Shown here one piece after another: positions 8,965-16,545 of a DNA stretch of 38,903 bases (positions are counted from its first letter, which is position 1; each line of letters starts with the position of its first letter). This stretch comes from DATKEH01 sp035546355 (lineage in GTDB: Bacteria; Acidobacteriota; Thermoanaerobaculia; Multivoradales; JAIOJS01). The translations under genes were made by a program, and so were the position numbers. The notes beneath the pieces were generated by a model. That model did no database searches and was not told the DNA's origin. It saw only the letters and a program-made list of their open reading frames with translations. The stretch spans positions 1 to 38,903 of the forward strand of contig DATKEH010000303.1 in assembly GCA_035546355.1 (NCBI GenBank). The letters are read 5' to 3'.

Positions 8965-8985
8965 TATGGTCCACTACGGACCACC
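8951..8985 (-). promoter_or_regulatory. MraZ operator: four TGG(A/T) direct repeats at 10-bp period
   Basis: On the plus strand CCA occurs at exactly 8951, 8961, 8971 and 8981. On the minus strand this reads TGGTC-N5-TGGAC-N5-TGGAC-N5-TGGTA. Known MraZ boxes are short TGG-containing repeats spaced by five bases so that successive sites fall on the same DNA face (for example TGGGN-N5 in Escherichia coli). The array sits just before mraZ and overlaps the -35 hexamer. The fifth-position bases differ from the E. coli TGGGN form. Confidence 0.75.
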
Positions 8986-9405
8986 GGAGGCACACCCCGC
9001 GTCCTCTCTCCGGCGGCCGCGGCAGCATCGACCCCCCTCCCGCGCCGCGACTCCGCACCCGGCCGCCAGCCAGGACAGTGGTGCCCGGCTGCGGGGGAAA
9101 GCGGCGCCGGGCGGAGCGGCTCGTGGGGCACGACGGAGGGGGCGGGGCGGCCGCGGCGCCGGCCACGCCCAGGGGCCTCACGCCGAGCGCCAGCCAGCGG
9201 GGCCGTCGCTCACCTCCTACGGACCGGCGCGACGGCGGGCGGAGGCGCCGGCGAGGCTCACGGCGGCCGCCGCCGTGAGCCGCCTTCATCCATCGCCCAT
9301 CCTGCGCCGTCCCCGGGCGGGGCCGACGCCGCGGCCGCCCCCGCCCCCGGCCGACCTCACCAGCCCTCCGCTCCGCCCGGCGGCGCCCCCGCCGCGGGGC
9401 CCGAC
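8986..9405. other. Intergenic region between mraZ promoter and the end of the parvulin gene; no gene seen
   Basis: Together with the promoter region upstream of mraZ this is about 525 bases without a convincing gene. All open frames here are low-complexity Arg/Pro/Gly/Ala translations, typical of GC-rich noncoding DNA or of frames opposite other genes. The only structured elements I see are the perfect inverted repeat at 9255-9281 and G/C-rich simple stretches at 9330-9405. I find no tRNA, riboswitch or protein motif. Confidence 0.6.
9255..9281. terminator. Perfect 13-bp inverted repeat, possible terminator of the mfd-parvulin unit
   Basis: GGCTCACGGCGGC and its exact reverse complement are separated by a single base, so a very stable hairpin can form on either strand. 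It lies about 125 bases past the stop of the parvulin gene and about 270 bases before the mraZ promoter, where transcription from upstream should end. There is no T-run on either side, so it is not a classical intrinsic terminator. It could instead stop RNA decay or be a protein-binding palindrome. Confidence 0.45.
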
Positions 9406-10488
9406 CTACCCTTCGCCCAGCGGCTCCTCCAGCAACTCCTCGCCCGGGCTCTCCGGCTCCTCGACGATGCCGGTGAAACCGGCGGCCTCGGGGGGTGGCT
9501 CGAGCTTCACGAAGGCCCGCTGCTCGAGCTCCTCGAGGTACTTCCGGTACTCGCCGCCCATCCGCCGCTCCTGCTCCTGCGCCAGCAGCGTCTCCCGGAC
9601 CTCCTCGAACCGCCGCCGCGACTCCTCGCGCCGCTCGATCAGCTGCAGCACGTGCAGCCCACCCCTGCCGGGGACCGGCTCGCTCACCTCGCCCGGCTCC
9701 AGGGCCCAGGCGGCCTCGGCGAGCGCGGGGTCGAGATCCCCTCGCTCGACCCACCCCAGGTCGATGATGCCGGAGGTCAGACCGCCCGACTTCTCGACCA
9801 CCGCGTCGAGGGTGGCCCCCGCCCGCAGCTCGCGGACGATCTCGGCTGCCGCAGCGGACCGCTCCTGCTGCTCCTGGATCCCCTCGACCAGCACGATGAT
9901 CTCCAGCAGGTGGCGGGCCGGCGGGACCACGAACTCGTCCGGATGCTGCTGGTAGTAGAGCCGCAGGTCCTCCTCCTCGACCTGGATCCGCGACTGCACC
10001 TCGCGGCTCATGACGTGCTGCACCAGCAGGTTGCGCCGCAGCCGCTGGCGCAGCTGATCTTCGCCGATTCCAGCGGCGGCGAGGGCCTGGTGGAACTGCT
10101 CGTCGGTCTCGATGCCCATTCGCTGCTTGGTGCGCGACATCGCCTCGGCCACGTCGGCGTCGCTCACCCGGATCCCCAGCTGGTCGGCGCGCGACAGCAG
10201 CAGCAGCTCCTCGTAGAGATCGGCGAATACCCGCCGTCCGGCCTCCGCCAACAGCTCCTGCCGGCGGCCGGGCTCGAGATCGGGGGACTGCAGGATCGCC
10301 TGGCGCCGGTCCGCCAGGGCTTGCTCGAAGTCGATCAGCGTGGCGATCCGGGCGTTGATCCGCAACACGATGCGGTTGACCACGTCCGCCGCCAGCTGCG
10401 CCGGCGCCGCGAGGCCGATCAGGACGAGGCAGAGTGACGGCAGCAGCCGCCGCCAGGAGGTGCCGTGGCGCTCAGCGTCGGGTGTCAT
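9406..10488 (-). CDS. Periplasmic SurA-like peptidyl-prolyl isomerase/chaperone
   Basis: A 360-aa exported protein. The N-terminus has a basic stretch and hydrophobic core (LLPSLCLVLIGLAAPAQLAA) ending in a likely signal-peptidase site near residue 34. A SurA N-terminal-like chaperone domain follows (VVNRIVLRINARIATLIDFEQA). Next is one parvulin (rotamase) domain at about 190-300 with RHLLEIIV, DLGWVERGDLDPALAEAAW and PVPGRGGLHVLQL. The C-terminal 40 residues are acidic. Such proteins help outer-membrane proteins fold, which implies a diderm envelope. The ATG at 10488 is preferred over the upstream in-frame ATG at 10542 because it directly precedes the signal peptide. It overlaps the preceding parvulin gene by 17 bases. 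Orthology to surA itself is uncertain. Confidence 0.85.
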   Translation of the reverse strand: MTPDAERHGTSWRRLLPSLCLVLIGLAAPAQLAADVVNRIVLRINARIATLIDFEQALADRRQAILQSPDLEPGRRQELLAEAGRRVFADLYEELLLLSRADQLGIRVSDADVAEAMSRTKQRMGIETDEQFHQALAAAGIGEDQLRQRLRRNLLVQHVMSREVQSRIQVEEEDLRLYYQQHPDEFVVPPARHLLEIIVLVEGIQEQQERSAAAAEIVRELRAGATLDAVVEKSGGLTSGIIDLGWVERGDLDPALAEAAWALEPGEVSEPVPGRGGLHVLQLIERREESRRRFEEVRETLLAQEQERRMGGEYRKYLEELEQRAFVKLEPPPEAAGFTGIVEEPESPGEELLEEPLGEG

Positions 10489-11296
10489 GGGCGTAGCGTC
10501 CCTGGTATTGGAAGGGGAGGTTGTCGGCGTGCACCGCGACATTGTAGCGGGCCTCGGCGCTGGCGATCAGCTCCTCCACCCGGCGGTCGGCCCGCTCACC
10601 GCGCAGCCGCTCCTCGATCCGCGGGGCGGCCTCGTCCAGGGAGGGGTGGGCCGGCGCCAGCCGCTCCTCGACCAGGAACAGGTGATAGCCGTCCGAGGCG
10701 CGGACCACCTCGCTCACCTCCCCCGGCGCCAAGGCGGCGACGGGCTCGGCGAAGGGCGACGGCAGGTCGTCGACGGCGAGCTCCCCCTGGTCGCCGCCGC
10801 GCGGCGCGCTGGGGTCGAGCGACACCTCCCGGGCCACCTCGGCGAACGGGCGGCCGCCGAGGATCTCCTGGCGGCTGCGCTCGGCGGTCGAGGCATCGGC
10901 AACCAGGATGTGGCGCAGCCGCAAGCGCTCGGGGAGGGCGAGCTGCCGCCGGTGCCACCGGTAGTACTCGGCCACCTCGTGCGCGGGCACCGGCTCCTCC
11001 GCCAGCGGCGCCAGCAGCGCCTCGACCGCCTGGCGTCGCGTCGCAGCCGCCGCCACCACTCCGCGCGCGACGGCGTGGCGCCGCAGCAGCTCCTCGGTCA
11101 GCAACTGGTCCAACAGCGACGACAACACGCTGCTGTCGAGGGCGCCGCCGGCATCGCCGACGTGCCGTTCGAGGTAGGCGGCGAGCTGCGCTTCGGTGAT
11201 CGCCTGGCCGTTCACCTCCGCGACCACCTCCAACGGCACGCCGGACCCGCCCGTGCAGGCGGCGAGGAGGAGGGGGAGGAGGAGGGTCGGTCTCAC
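10472..11296 (-). CDS. Lipoprotein parvulin-type peptidyl-prolyl isomerase
   Basis: A 274-aa predicted lipoprotein. It starts with MRPTLLLPLLLAACTGG, whose LAAC lipobox places the lipid-modified cysteine at residue 14. Then comes a SurA-like N-terminal region (VVAEVNGQAITEAQLAAYL) and a parvulin domain at about 135-245 with LRLRHILVADASTAERS, GGDQGELAVDDLPSPFAEPVAAL and SDGYHLFLVEE. PrsA/PpiD-like folding helpers have this arrangement. The frame is open far upstream through mfd, but GTG at 11296 overlaps the mfd stop as GTGA and begins the signal sequence exactly, so that start is strongly favoured. The next parvulin gene overlaps its 3' end. Two different parvulins in tandem suggest a shared folding job outside the cytoplasm. 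Confidence 0.88.
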   Translation of the reverse strand: MRPTLLLPLLLAACTGGSGVPLEVVAEVNGQAITEAQLAAYLERHVGDAGGALDSSVLSSLLDQLLTEELLRRHAVARGVVAAAATRRQAVEALLAPLAEEPVPAHEVAEYYRWHRRQLALPERLRLRHILVADASTAERSRQEILGGRPFAEVAREVSLDPSAPRGGDQGELAVDDLPSPFAEPVAALAPGEVSEVVRASDGYHLFLVEERLAPAHPSLDEAAPRIEERLRGERADRRVEELIASAEARYNVAVHADNLPFQYQGRYAHDTRR

Positions 11297-14200
11297 GACG
11301 CCAGCCGCTCCAGGGTGTTCCGCGCCAGGTCGAGGAGACTGGTGCCCGGCTCCGGGCGCAGGCTCAGGACGCCGGCGGGCGAGAACGACGCCGCGGGGTG
11401 CTCGGCGACCAGCTCCACCAGCCGCTCGGGCTCGATGCGGCTGTCGCGGCGCAGCCGCAGCGCCAGCTCGCCGCCCTGCCAGGTGAGCGACTGCACCCGC
11501 AACGCCTCGGCCAGCCGCTTGACGTGCGCCACCTCGAGCAGCTGGTACACCGCCTGGGGCGGCGGGCCGAAGCGGTCGCGCAGCTCGGCCAGCAGCTCGT
11601 CGCGGTCGCCGTCGGCCGCGGCGATGCGCCGGTAGACCTCCATCCGCAGGTTGGGGTTGTCGATGTACTCCACCGGGATGGCCATCGCCACCGGCAGGTC
11701 GAGCGTCGTCGACGGCGCCTCCTCCACCGCCTCGCCCCGCAGCTCGCGGATCGCCTCCTCCAGCATCTTCATGTAGGTCTCGATCCCCAGCGCCACGATG
11801 TGGCCGCTCTGCTCGGCCCCCAGCAGGTTGCCGGCGCCGCGGATCTCGAGGTCGCGCGCGGCGATGCGGAAGCCGGCCCCGAGCTCGGAGAAGTCGCGCA
11901 GCGCGTCGAGGCGCTTGCGGGCGTCCTGACTGAGGACGCGGTCGGCCGGCACCAGCAGATAGCAGTAGGCGAGCTCGGCGGCGCGCCCGACGCGGCCCCG
12001 CAGCTGGTAGAGCTGGGCGAGACCGAAGCGCTCGGCGCGATGCACCAGCATGGTGTTGACCCGCGGGATGTGGATGCCGTTCTCGATGATGGTGGTGGCG
12101 AGCAGCAGGTCGTAGTCGCCGGCGGTGAAGGCGTGCATCCGCCGCGCCAGCTCCTGCTCGTCCATCTGCCCGTGCCCGACCGTCACGCGCATGCCCGGCA
12201 CCAGCTCCTGCAGCCACGCCGCCACCCGCTCGATGTCCTCGACCCGGTTGTAGACGTAGTACACCTGGCCGCCGCGCTCCAGCTCGTACTCGATCGCCTC
12301 GCGCACCACCTCGCCGGTGGCGGGCAGGACCGCCGTCTCCACCGCCATGCGGTCGCGGGGCGGGGTCTCGATGACCGAGAGGTCGCGCACCCCGGCCAGC
12401 GACATCTGCAGCGTCCGCGGCACCGGCGTCGCCGACATCGCCAGCACGTGCAGCGATTTCTTGAGGTCGCGCAGCTTCTCCTTCTGCGCCACCCCGAAGC
12501 GCTGCTCCTCGTCGATGACCAGCAGCGCCAGACGGGGCAGCGAGACGTCGGCGGACAGCAGGCGATGGGTGCCGATCAGGATGTCGATCTTGCCGGCCGC
12601 GGCGCGCCGCTTGACGTCGCGGATCTCCTGCGGGGTGCGGAAGCGGGAGATCATGTCGATCTCCACCGGGAAGCCGGCGAAGCGGCGGCGGAAGGTGCCG
12701 AGGTGCTGGTCGGCGAGGATGGTAGTAGGGGCGAGCACCGCCACCTGGTAGCCGCCCTCCACCGCCGTGAAGGCGGCCCGCATCGCCACCTCGGTCTTGC
12801 CGAAACCGACGTCGCCGCACAGCAGCCGGTCCATCGGCCGCTCGCGCCGCAGGTCCTCGGCGATGGCGGCGATCGCCTCCAGCTGGTCTTCGGTCTCGTC
12901 GAAGGCGAAGGCGGCCGCGAACTGCGCCTCGAGGTCGCTGCTACCACCCATGGCCGGGGCCTGGGCCAGCTGCCGTTCGGCGTAGAGCTCGAGCAGGTTC
13001 ACGGCCAGTTGGCGCAGGCTCTTGCCGACCCGCGCCCGGGTGCGGTTCCACGAGCTGCCCCCCAGCTGGTCGAGGCGCGGCGCGACCCCCTCGATGCCGC
13101 TGTACTTCTGCACCTGCTCGATGCGCGACAGCGGCAGCAGCAGCGTGCGGTCGCCGGCGTAGGCGATCTCCATGACCTCGACCGCGAATCCATCCACCGG
13201 CGCCGCCTGCCGCACGGTGCTGGGCGGGGTGCCGCCTTCGCTCTCGCCCCCCCCCACCGTCCGCAAGCCGACGAACTGACCGATGCCGTGATCGCTATGC
13301 ACCACGTAGTCGCCGAGCTTGAGGTCGCGGAGACTGGAGATGAAGGGGCCGTAGCGGGTGCCGGGGCGGCGGCGCTGCGGTGTCGCGCGGCGCGGCACCA
13401 GCTGCGGCTCGCCGTAGACGGTGACGCCGGCAGCGGGAAGGCGGAAGCCGCGGGTGAGCTCGCCCTCGAGCAGCTCGGCGCCGCCCGGCCCGAGCGGCAC
13501 CTCGCGCCCTACCAGCAGCTCCTCGGCGCGCTCGCGGTGCTCGGGCTCGACCACCAGCAGGAACCGCTCGCCGCGCAGCCGGGCGGCGTCCACCTCCCGC
13601 CGCAGCCGCGGCAGCTGGCCGTGCAACACGTCCGTCGAGGTGGCGGCGAAGTCGACCGCGGCGGCGGCGGCGACGCTCGGCGCGGCGATGCGCAGCTCGG
13701 CGCCGGCGATCAGCGACTCCACCCTTGGCAGCGGCTGCAGCAGCTCGGCGGGAGACGCCGTCACGTCGCCGTGCTCGAGGCGCGCCTGGAAGTCCTGCCC
13801 CACCCGCTCGGCGTAATGGCGCGCCTCCTCGAGCAGGGTGGGCGGATCGACGGCCACCGCGAGGGCGCCGGGCAGCAGGTCGGCCACTCCCACGGTCTCC
13901 TCGGCCGCCAGCGGCAGCAGCGCCTCCCAGCCGGTGAAGGTCTCGCCGCGGGCGAGGCCACGAACCCGCTCCAGGGCCTCGAGGCCAGCGGCGTCGCCCA
14001 GGCGTCGCGACAGCGCCTCGGCCAGGCTCTGTCGCGCCTCGCGCCCGGCCGGGAAGAGAGTCAGGGGGAGCAGTTGCACTGCGGCCACCGCCTCCGCCGA
14101 GCGCTGGGAAAGGGGGTCGAAGCGGCGCACGCTCTCGACCGTGTCGCCGAAGAAGTCGAGGCGCAGCGGCCAATCCGCCCCCGGGGGGAAGACGTCGACC

Positions 14201-14739
14201 ACGCCGCCGCGTACCGACAGCTCGGCGACGTGGGCCACCAGGTCGACGCGCAGGTACCCCGACGCGACGAGGTGCTCGACCAGCAGCTCGCGCGGCCACT
14301 CCTCCCCCGCCCGCACCTCGACGATCCGGCCGCGCAGCGACGCGGGCGTAGGCAGGCGCTGGAAGAGCGAGCGCGGCGTCGCCACCACCGCCTCGGTCTC
14401 GCCGGCTCCCGGCAGCAGCCGCGCCAGCGCCACCACCTCCTGGGCCCGCACGTGCAGCGACGCGGCCCCTTCCTGGTAGGGGGTCAGGGCCGGCGCCGGC
14501 AGGTACACGGCGCGGCCCGGCCCGGCGAGCAGGGTCGCCATCTCCACCCAGGCGAGGGCATCCGCCTCGTGTGGCACCACCACCAGCTGCCGCCTCCCGA
14601 GGTCCTCGGCCAGCAGGCCTGCCACCCAGGCGGCCGCCGGCAGCGGCAGGCGCACCGCCTCCCCCAGCTGCTCGCGCAGCCGGCGGTAGGGCGCACTGGT
14701 GCGTAGCGCCCGGCCGAGGTCGGCCCACACGCCCGTCAT
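11293..14739 (-). CDS. mfd: Transcription-repair coupling factor Mfd
   Basis: Large cytoplasmic ATPase that removes RNA polymerase stalled at DNA damage and recruits UvrA. The protein is 1148 aa, the usual length. The N-terminal third has the UvrB-like modules (PHEADALAWVEMATLL, LPAPALTPYQ, PPGADWPLRLDFFGDTVES). The RNA-polymerase-interacting domain is near 475-560 (DYVVHSDHGIGQFVGL, LLLPLSRIEQVQKYSG). The RecG-like motor follows with Walker A GDVGFGKTEVAM (K648), DEEQ at 743-746, and SATPVPRTLQMSL. Helicase domain 2 contains TIIENGIHIPRVNT and QLRGRVGR. The TRCF C-terminal domain closes it. The ATG at 14739 is 6 bases after a TATCCT box, which suggests a leaderless mRNA. It heads a three-gene unit with the two parvulins. 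Confidence 0.97.
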   Translation of the reverse strand: MTGVWADLGRALRTSAPYRRLREQLGEAVRLPLPAAAWVAGLLAEDLGRRQLVVVPHEADALAWVEMATLLAGPGRAVYLPAPALTPYQEGAASLHVRAQEVVALARLLPGAGETEAVVATPRSLFQRLPTPASLRGRIVEVRAGEEWPRELLVEHLVASGYLRVDLVAHVAELSVRGGVVDVFPPGADWPLRLDFFGDTVESVRRFDPLSQRSAEAVAAVQLLPLTLFPAGREARQSLAEALSRRLGDAAGLEALERVRGLARGETFTGWEALLPLAAEETVGVADLLPGALAVAVDPPTLLEEARHYAERVGQDFQARLEHGDVTASPAELLQPLPRVESLIAGAELRIAAPSVAAAAAVDFAATSTDVLHGQLPRLRREVDAARLRGERFLLVVEPEHRERAEELLVGREVPLGPGGAELLEGELTRGFRLPAAGVTVYGEPQLVPRRATPQRRRPGTRYGPFISSLRDLKLGDYVVHSDHGIGQFVGLRTVGGGESEGGTPPSTVRQAAPVDGFAVEVMEIAYAGDRTLLLPLSRIEQVQKYSGIEGVAPRLDQLGGSSWNRTRARVGKSLRQLAVNLLELYAERQLAQAPAMGGSSDLEAQFAAAFAFDETEDQLEAIAAIAEDLRRERPMDRLLCGDVGFGKTEVAMRAAFTAVEGGYQVAVLAPTTILADQHLGTFRRRFAGFPVEIDMISRFRTPQEIRDVKRRAAAGKIDILIGTHRLLSADVSLPRLALLVIDEEQRFGVAQKEKLRDLKKSLHVLAMSATPVPRTLQMSLAGVRDLSVIETPPRDRMAVETAVLPATGEVVREAIEYELERGGQVYYVYNRVEDIERVAAWLQELVPGMRVTVGHGQMDEQELARRMHAFTAGDYDLLLATTIIENGIHIPRVNTMLVHRAERFGLAQLYQLRGRVGRAAELAYCYLLVPADRVLSQDARKRLDALRDFSELGAGFRIAARDLEIRGAGNLLGAEQSGHIVALGIETYMKMLEEAIRELRGEAVEEAPSTTLDLPVAMAIPVEYIDNPNLRMEVYRRIAAADGDRDELLAELRDRFGPPPQAVYQLLEVAHVKRLAEALRVQSLTWQGGELALRLRRDSRIEPERLVELVAEHPAASFSPAGVLSLRPEPGTSLLDLARNTLERLAS

Positions 14740-14745
14740 GGAGGA

Positions 14746-14751
14746 AGGATA
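14746..14751 (-). promoter_or_regulatory. Candidate -10 element of mfd (leaderless spacing)
   Basis: TATCCT on the minus strand ends six bases before the mfd ATG (TATCCT-TCCTCC-ATG), so transcription starting 7 bases after the hexamer would begin at the A of the start codon. No convincing -35 hexamer is visible at 17 bases. Inferred from position and from the repetition of the pattern at enolase and others. Confidence 0.4.
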
Positions 14752-14777
14752 GCCCCAAGCCGCGGCGGCGGACGCGG

Positions 14778-14789
14778 TGCTAGCATCGG
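14778..14789 (+). promoter_or_regulatory. Extended -10 box of the antiporter gene
   Basis: TGCTAGCATCGG matches the 12-base form TGNTAGNNTSGG also found before mraZ and the second and third kinases. The hexamer TAGCAT (14781-14786) lies 33 bases before the ATG at 14820. A GGGAGGGA ribosome-binding sequence lies between them, so this gene should have a short conventional leader. Confidence 0.55.
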
Positions 14790-14819
14790 CCGCGCTTCGA
14801 TGGGAGGGACGCTGGCGCG

Positions 14820-16232
14820 ATGAAGAAGGCCCTGCTGGCCCTGCTGCTGCTGGCGGCGATCCTGCCGCTGTCCGGCCAGCCGGCCGAGGCCCCAGCCACC
14901 GGCGAGGCGCCGGCCGCCGCCGAGGGCGCCGCCGCGCCTGTCGAGGGGCACGCCGAGGCGGCGGCCCCCGGGCACCACAGCCCGGTGGCGCCGGTGCTGC
15001 TCGGGCTGGTGATCATCCTCGCCGGCGCCAAGCTCGGCGGCTGGGCGGCGGAGCGGGTGCACCAGCCGTCGGTGCTCGGCGAGCTCGTCGTCGGGGTGAT
15101 CCTCGGCAACCTGGTGCTGCTCGGCTACACCGGGCTCGAGTTCCTCGCCGACGACTTCGGCATCATGATCCTCGCCGAGATCGGCGTCGTCCTGCTGCTG
15201 TTCCAGGTCGGCCTCGAGTCCAACGTCCACGAGATGATGTCGGTGGGGCTGTCGAGCCTGCTGGTGGCGATGCTCGGCATCGTCGCTCCGTTCTTCCTCG
15301 GCTGGGGCGTATCGGCCTGGTTGCTGCCCGCCGAGGAGACGCTGGTGCACGTCTTCATCGGCGCCACGCTGTGCGCCACCAGCGTCGGCATCACCGCCCG
15401 GGTGCTGGCCGATCTCGGCAAGCTGCAGGCGCGGGAGTCCAAGATCATCCTCGGCGCGGCGGTGATCGACGACGTGCTCGGCCTGGTGATCCTGGCGGTG
15501 GTCACCGGCACCATTCAGGCCGCCAATCAGGGCACCACGCTCGACACCGCCAGCGTGCTGGCGATCATCGGCAAGGCGGCGCTGTTCCTGGTCGGCGCGC
15601 TGGCCATCGGCACCTGGCTGTCGCCGCGCATGTTCCGCCTCGCCTCACACCTGCGGGTGCAGGGGATGCTGCTCGCCGCCAGCCTCGTCTTCTGCTTCCT
15701 CCTCTCCTACCTGGCGAGCGTCATCGGGCTGGCCACCATCGTCGGCGCCTTCGCCGCCGGCCTGATCCTCGAGGAGGTCCACTACAAGGACTTCCTCGAC
15801 CGCGGCGAGCACACGCTCGAGGAGCTGCTGCATCCGATCGCCGCCATCCTGGTGCCGATCTTCTTCGTGCGCATGGGGATCGAGGTCGACCTCTCCACCT
15901 TCGGCGAGGTGGAGGTGTTGGGGTTCGCGGCGCTGCTGACGGTGGCGGCCGTCATCGGCAAGATGATCTGTGCCGGCGGGGTGGTGGAGCGCGGGCTGGA
16001 CCGCATCTCGGTGGCGGTGGGCATGGTGCCGCGCGGCGAGGTGGGGCTGATCTTCGCCGGCATCGGCGCGCAGCTGGTGCTGCACGGCGAGCGGGTGGTG
16101 AGCGGCGCCATCTTCTCGGCGGTGGTGATCATGGTCATCCTCACCACCCTGGTGACGCCGCCGGTGCTCAAGCTGACGCTCGCCCGCGGCGACCGGCTCA
16201 AGGCGGCGCGGATGGGCCAGCCGCCGGCGTAG
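14820..16232 (+). CDS. Cation:proton antiporter, CPA2 family (KefB/NapA-like membrane domain)
   Basis: A 470-aa polytopic inner-membrane protein. An N-terminal hydrophobic stretch looks like a signal peptide (residues 1-22) and is followed by an Ala/Glu/Pro linker to about 58. About 12 membrane segments then form the Na+/H+ exchanger fold. Diagnostic sequences are LGELVVGVILGNL, LLLFQVGLES, TLCATSVGITARVLADLGK and GAAVIDDVLGLVIL. The paired aspartates D217-D218 are the ion-binding pair of electrogenic CPA2 antiporters. Only the membrane part is present: there is no TrkA-N or TrkA-C domain, so it is not a complete KefB/C. The transported ion (Na+ or K+) cannot be read from sequence. Start ATG has GGGAGGGA upstream. 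Its last 35 bases overlap the 3' end of the convergent ftsB-like gene. Confidence 0.92.
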   Translation: MKKALLALLLLAAILPLSGQPAEAPATGEAPAAAEGAAAPVEGHAEAAAPGHHSPVAPVLLGLVIILAGAKLGGWAAERVHQPSVLGELVVGVILGNLVLLGYTGLEFLADDFGIMILAEIGVVLLLFQVGLESNVHEMMSVGLSSLLVAMLGIVAPFFLGWGVSAWLLPAEETLVHVFIGATLCATSVGITARVLADLGKLQARESKIILGAAVIDDVLGLVILAVVTGTIQAANQGTTLDTASVLAIIGKAALFLVGALAIGTWLSPRMFRLASHLRVQGMLLAASLVFCFLLSYLASVIGLATIVGAFAAGLILEEVHYKDFLDRGEHTLEELLHPIAAILVPIFFVRMGIEVDLSTFGEVEVLGFAALLTVAAVIGKMICAGGVVERGLDRISVAVGMVPRGEVGLIFAGIGAQLVLHGERVVSGAIFSAVVIMVILTTLVTPPVLKLTLARGDRLKAARMGQPPA

Positions 16233-16545
16233 CCGGCTGCGGCGCGGCCGGCTCGGGAAAGACGTAGACCACGTCCTCGGCGCGCACCAGCCCGAGCTCG
16301 CCGCGCGCCAGGCTCTCGAGCGTCGCCGGGTCGTCGCGCAGCCGCCGCACGCGGTGGCGCAGCGCTTCCACGCGCGCCTCGCCGGCGGCGATCCGCGCCT
16401 CGAGCCGCGCCTCCCGTTGGCGCTGCAGCGACAGGTCGCGCCAGGCGTTGAGGGCGGCCACCGCGAGCACCATCAGGGCGACCGCGACGCCGAGCGCGAC
16501 GAGCACCGGGAAGCGGCTGCGACGGGGGGGCGCCGGCTCGTCCAT
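16198..16545 (-). CDS. FtsB/DivIC-like septum formation initiator
   Basis: A 115-aa bitopic protein: a short basic cytoplasmic N-terminus (PPRRSRFP), one membrane helix at about residues 13-32 (VLVALGVAVALMVLAVAAL), an extracytoplasmic coiled coil (about 36-72, rich in Arg/Glu/Leu) and the DDPATLESLARGELGLVRAEDVVYVFPE segment typical of FtsB/DivIC. FtsB partners FtsL in the divisome, and enolase-ftsB adjacency is common in bacteria. The ATG at 16545 shares one base with the enolase stop (TGATG), showing coupling. Its 3' end runs 35 bases into the convergent antiporter gene, an unusually long convergent overlap. It ends in a Pro/Ala-rich tail. Confidence 0.88.
   Translation of the reverse strand: MDEPAPPRRSRFPVLVALGVAVALMVLAVAALNAWRDLSLQRQREARLEARIAAGEARVEALRHRVRRLRDDPATLESLARGELGLVRAEDVVYVFPEPAAPQPATPAAGPSAPP

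Noticed and set aside
8831..9955. Long open frames on both strands across the mraZ-parvulin spacer
   Set aside because: Their translations are Arg/Pro/Gly/Ala runs without motifs and overlap real genes on the other strand. High GC makes such open frames common.
10489..10542. Earlier ATG (10542) for the SurA-like protein
   Set aside because: It adds 18 polar residues before the signal peptide and lengthens the overlap with the preceding gene. ATG at 10488 gives a normal signal sequence.
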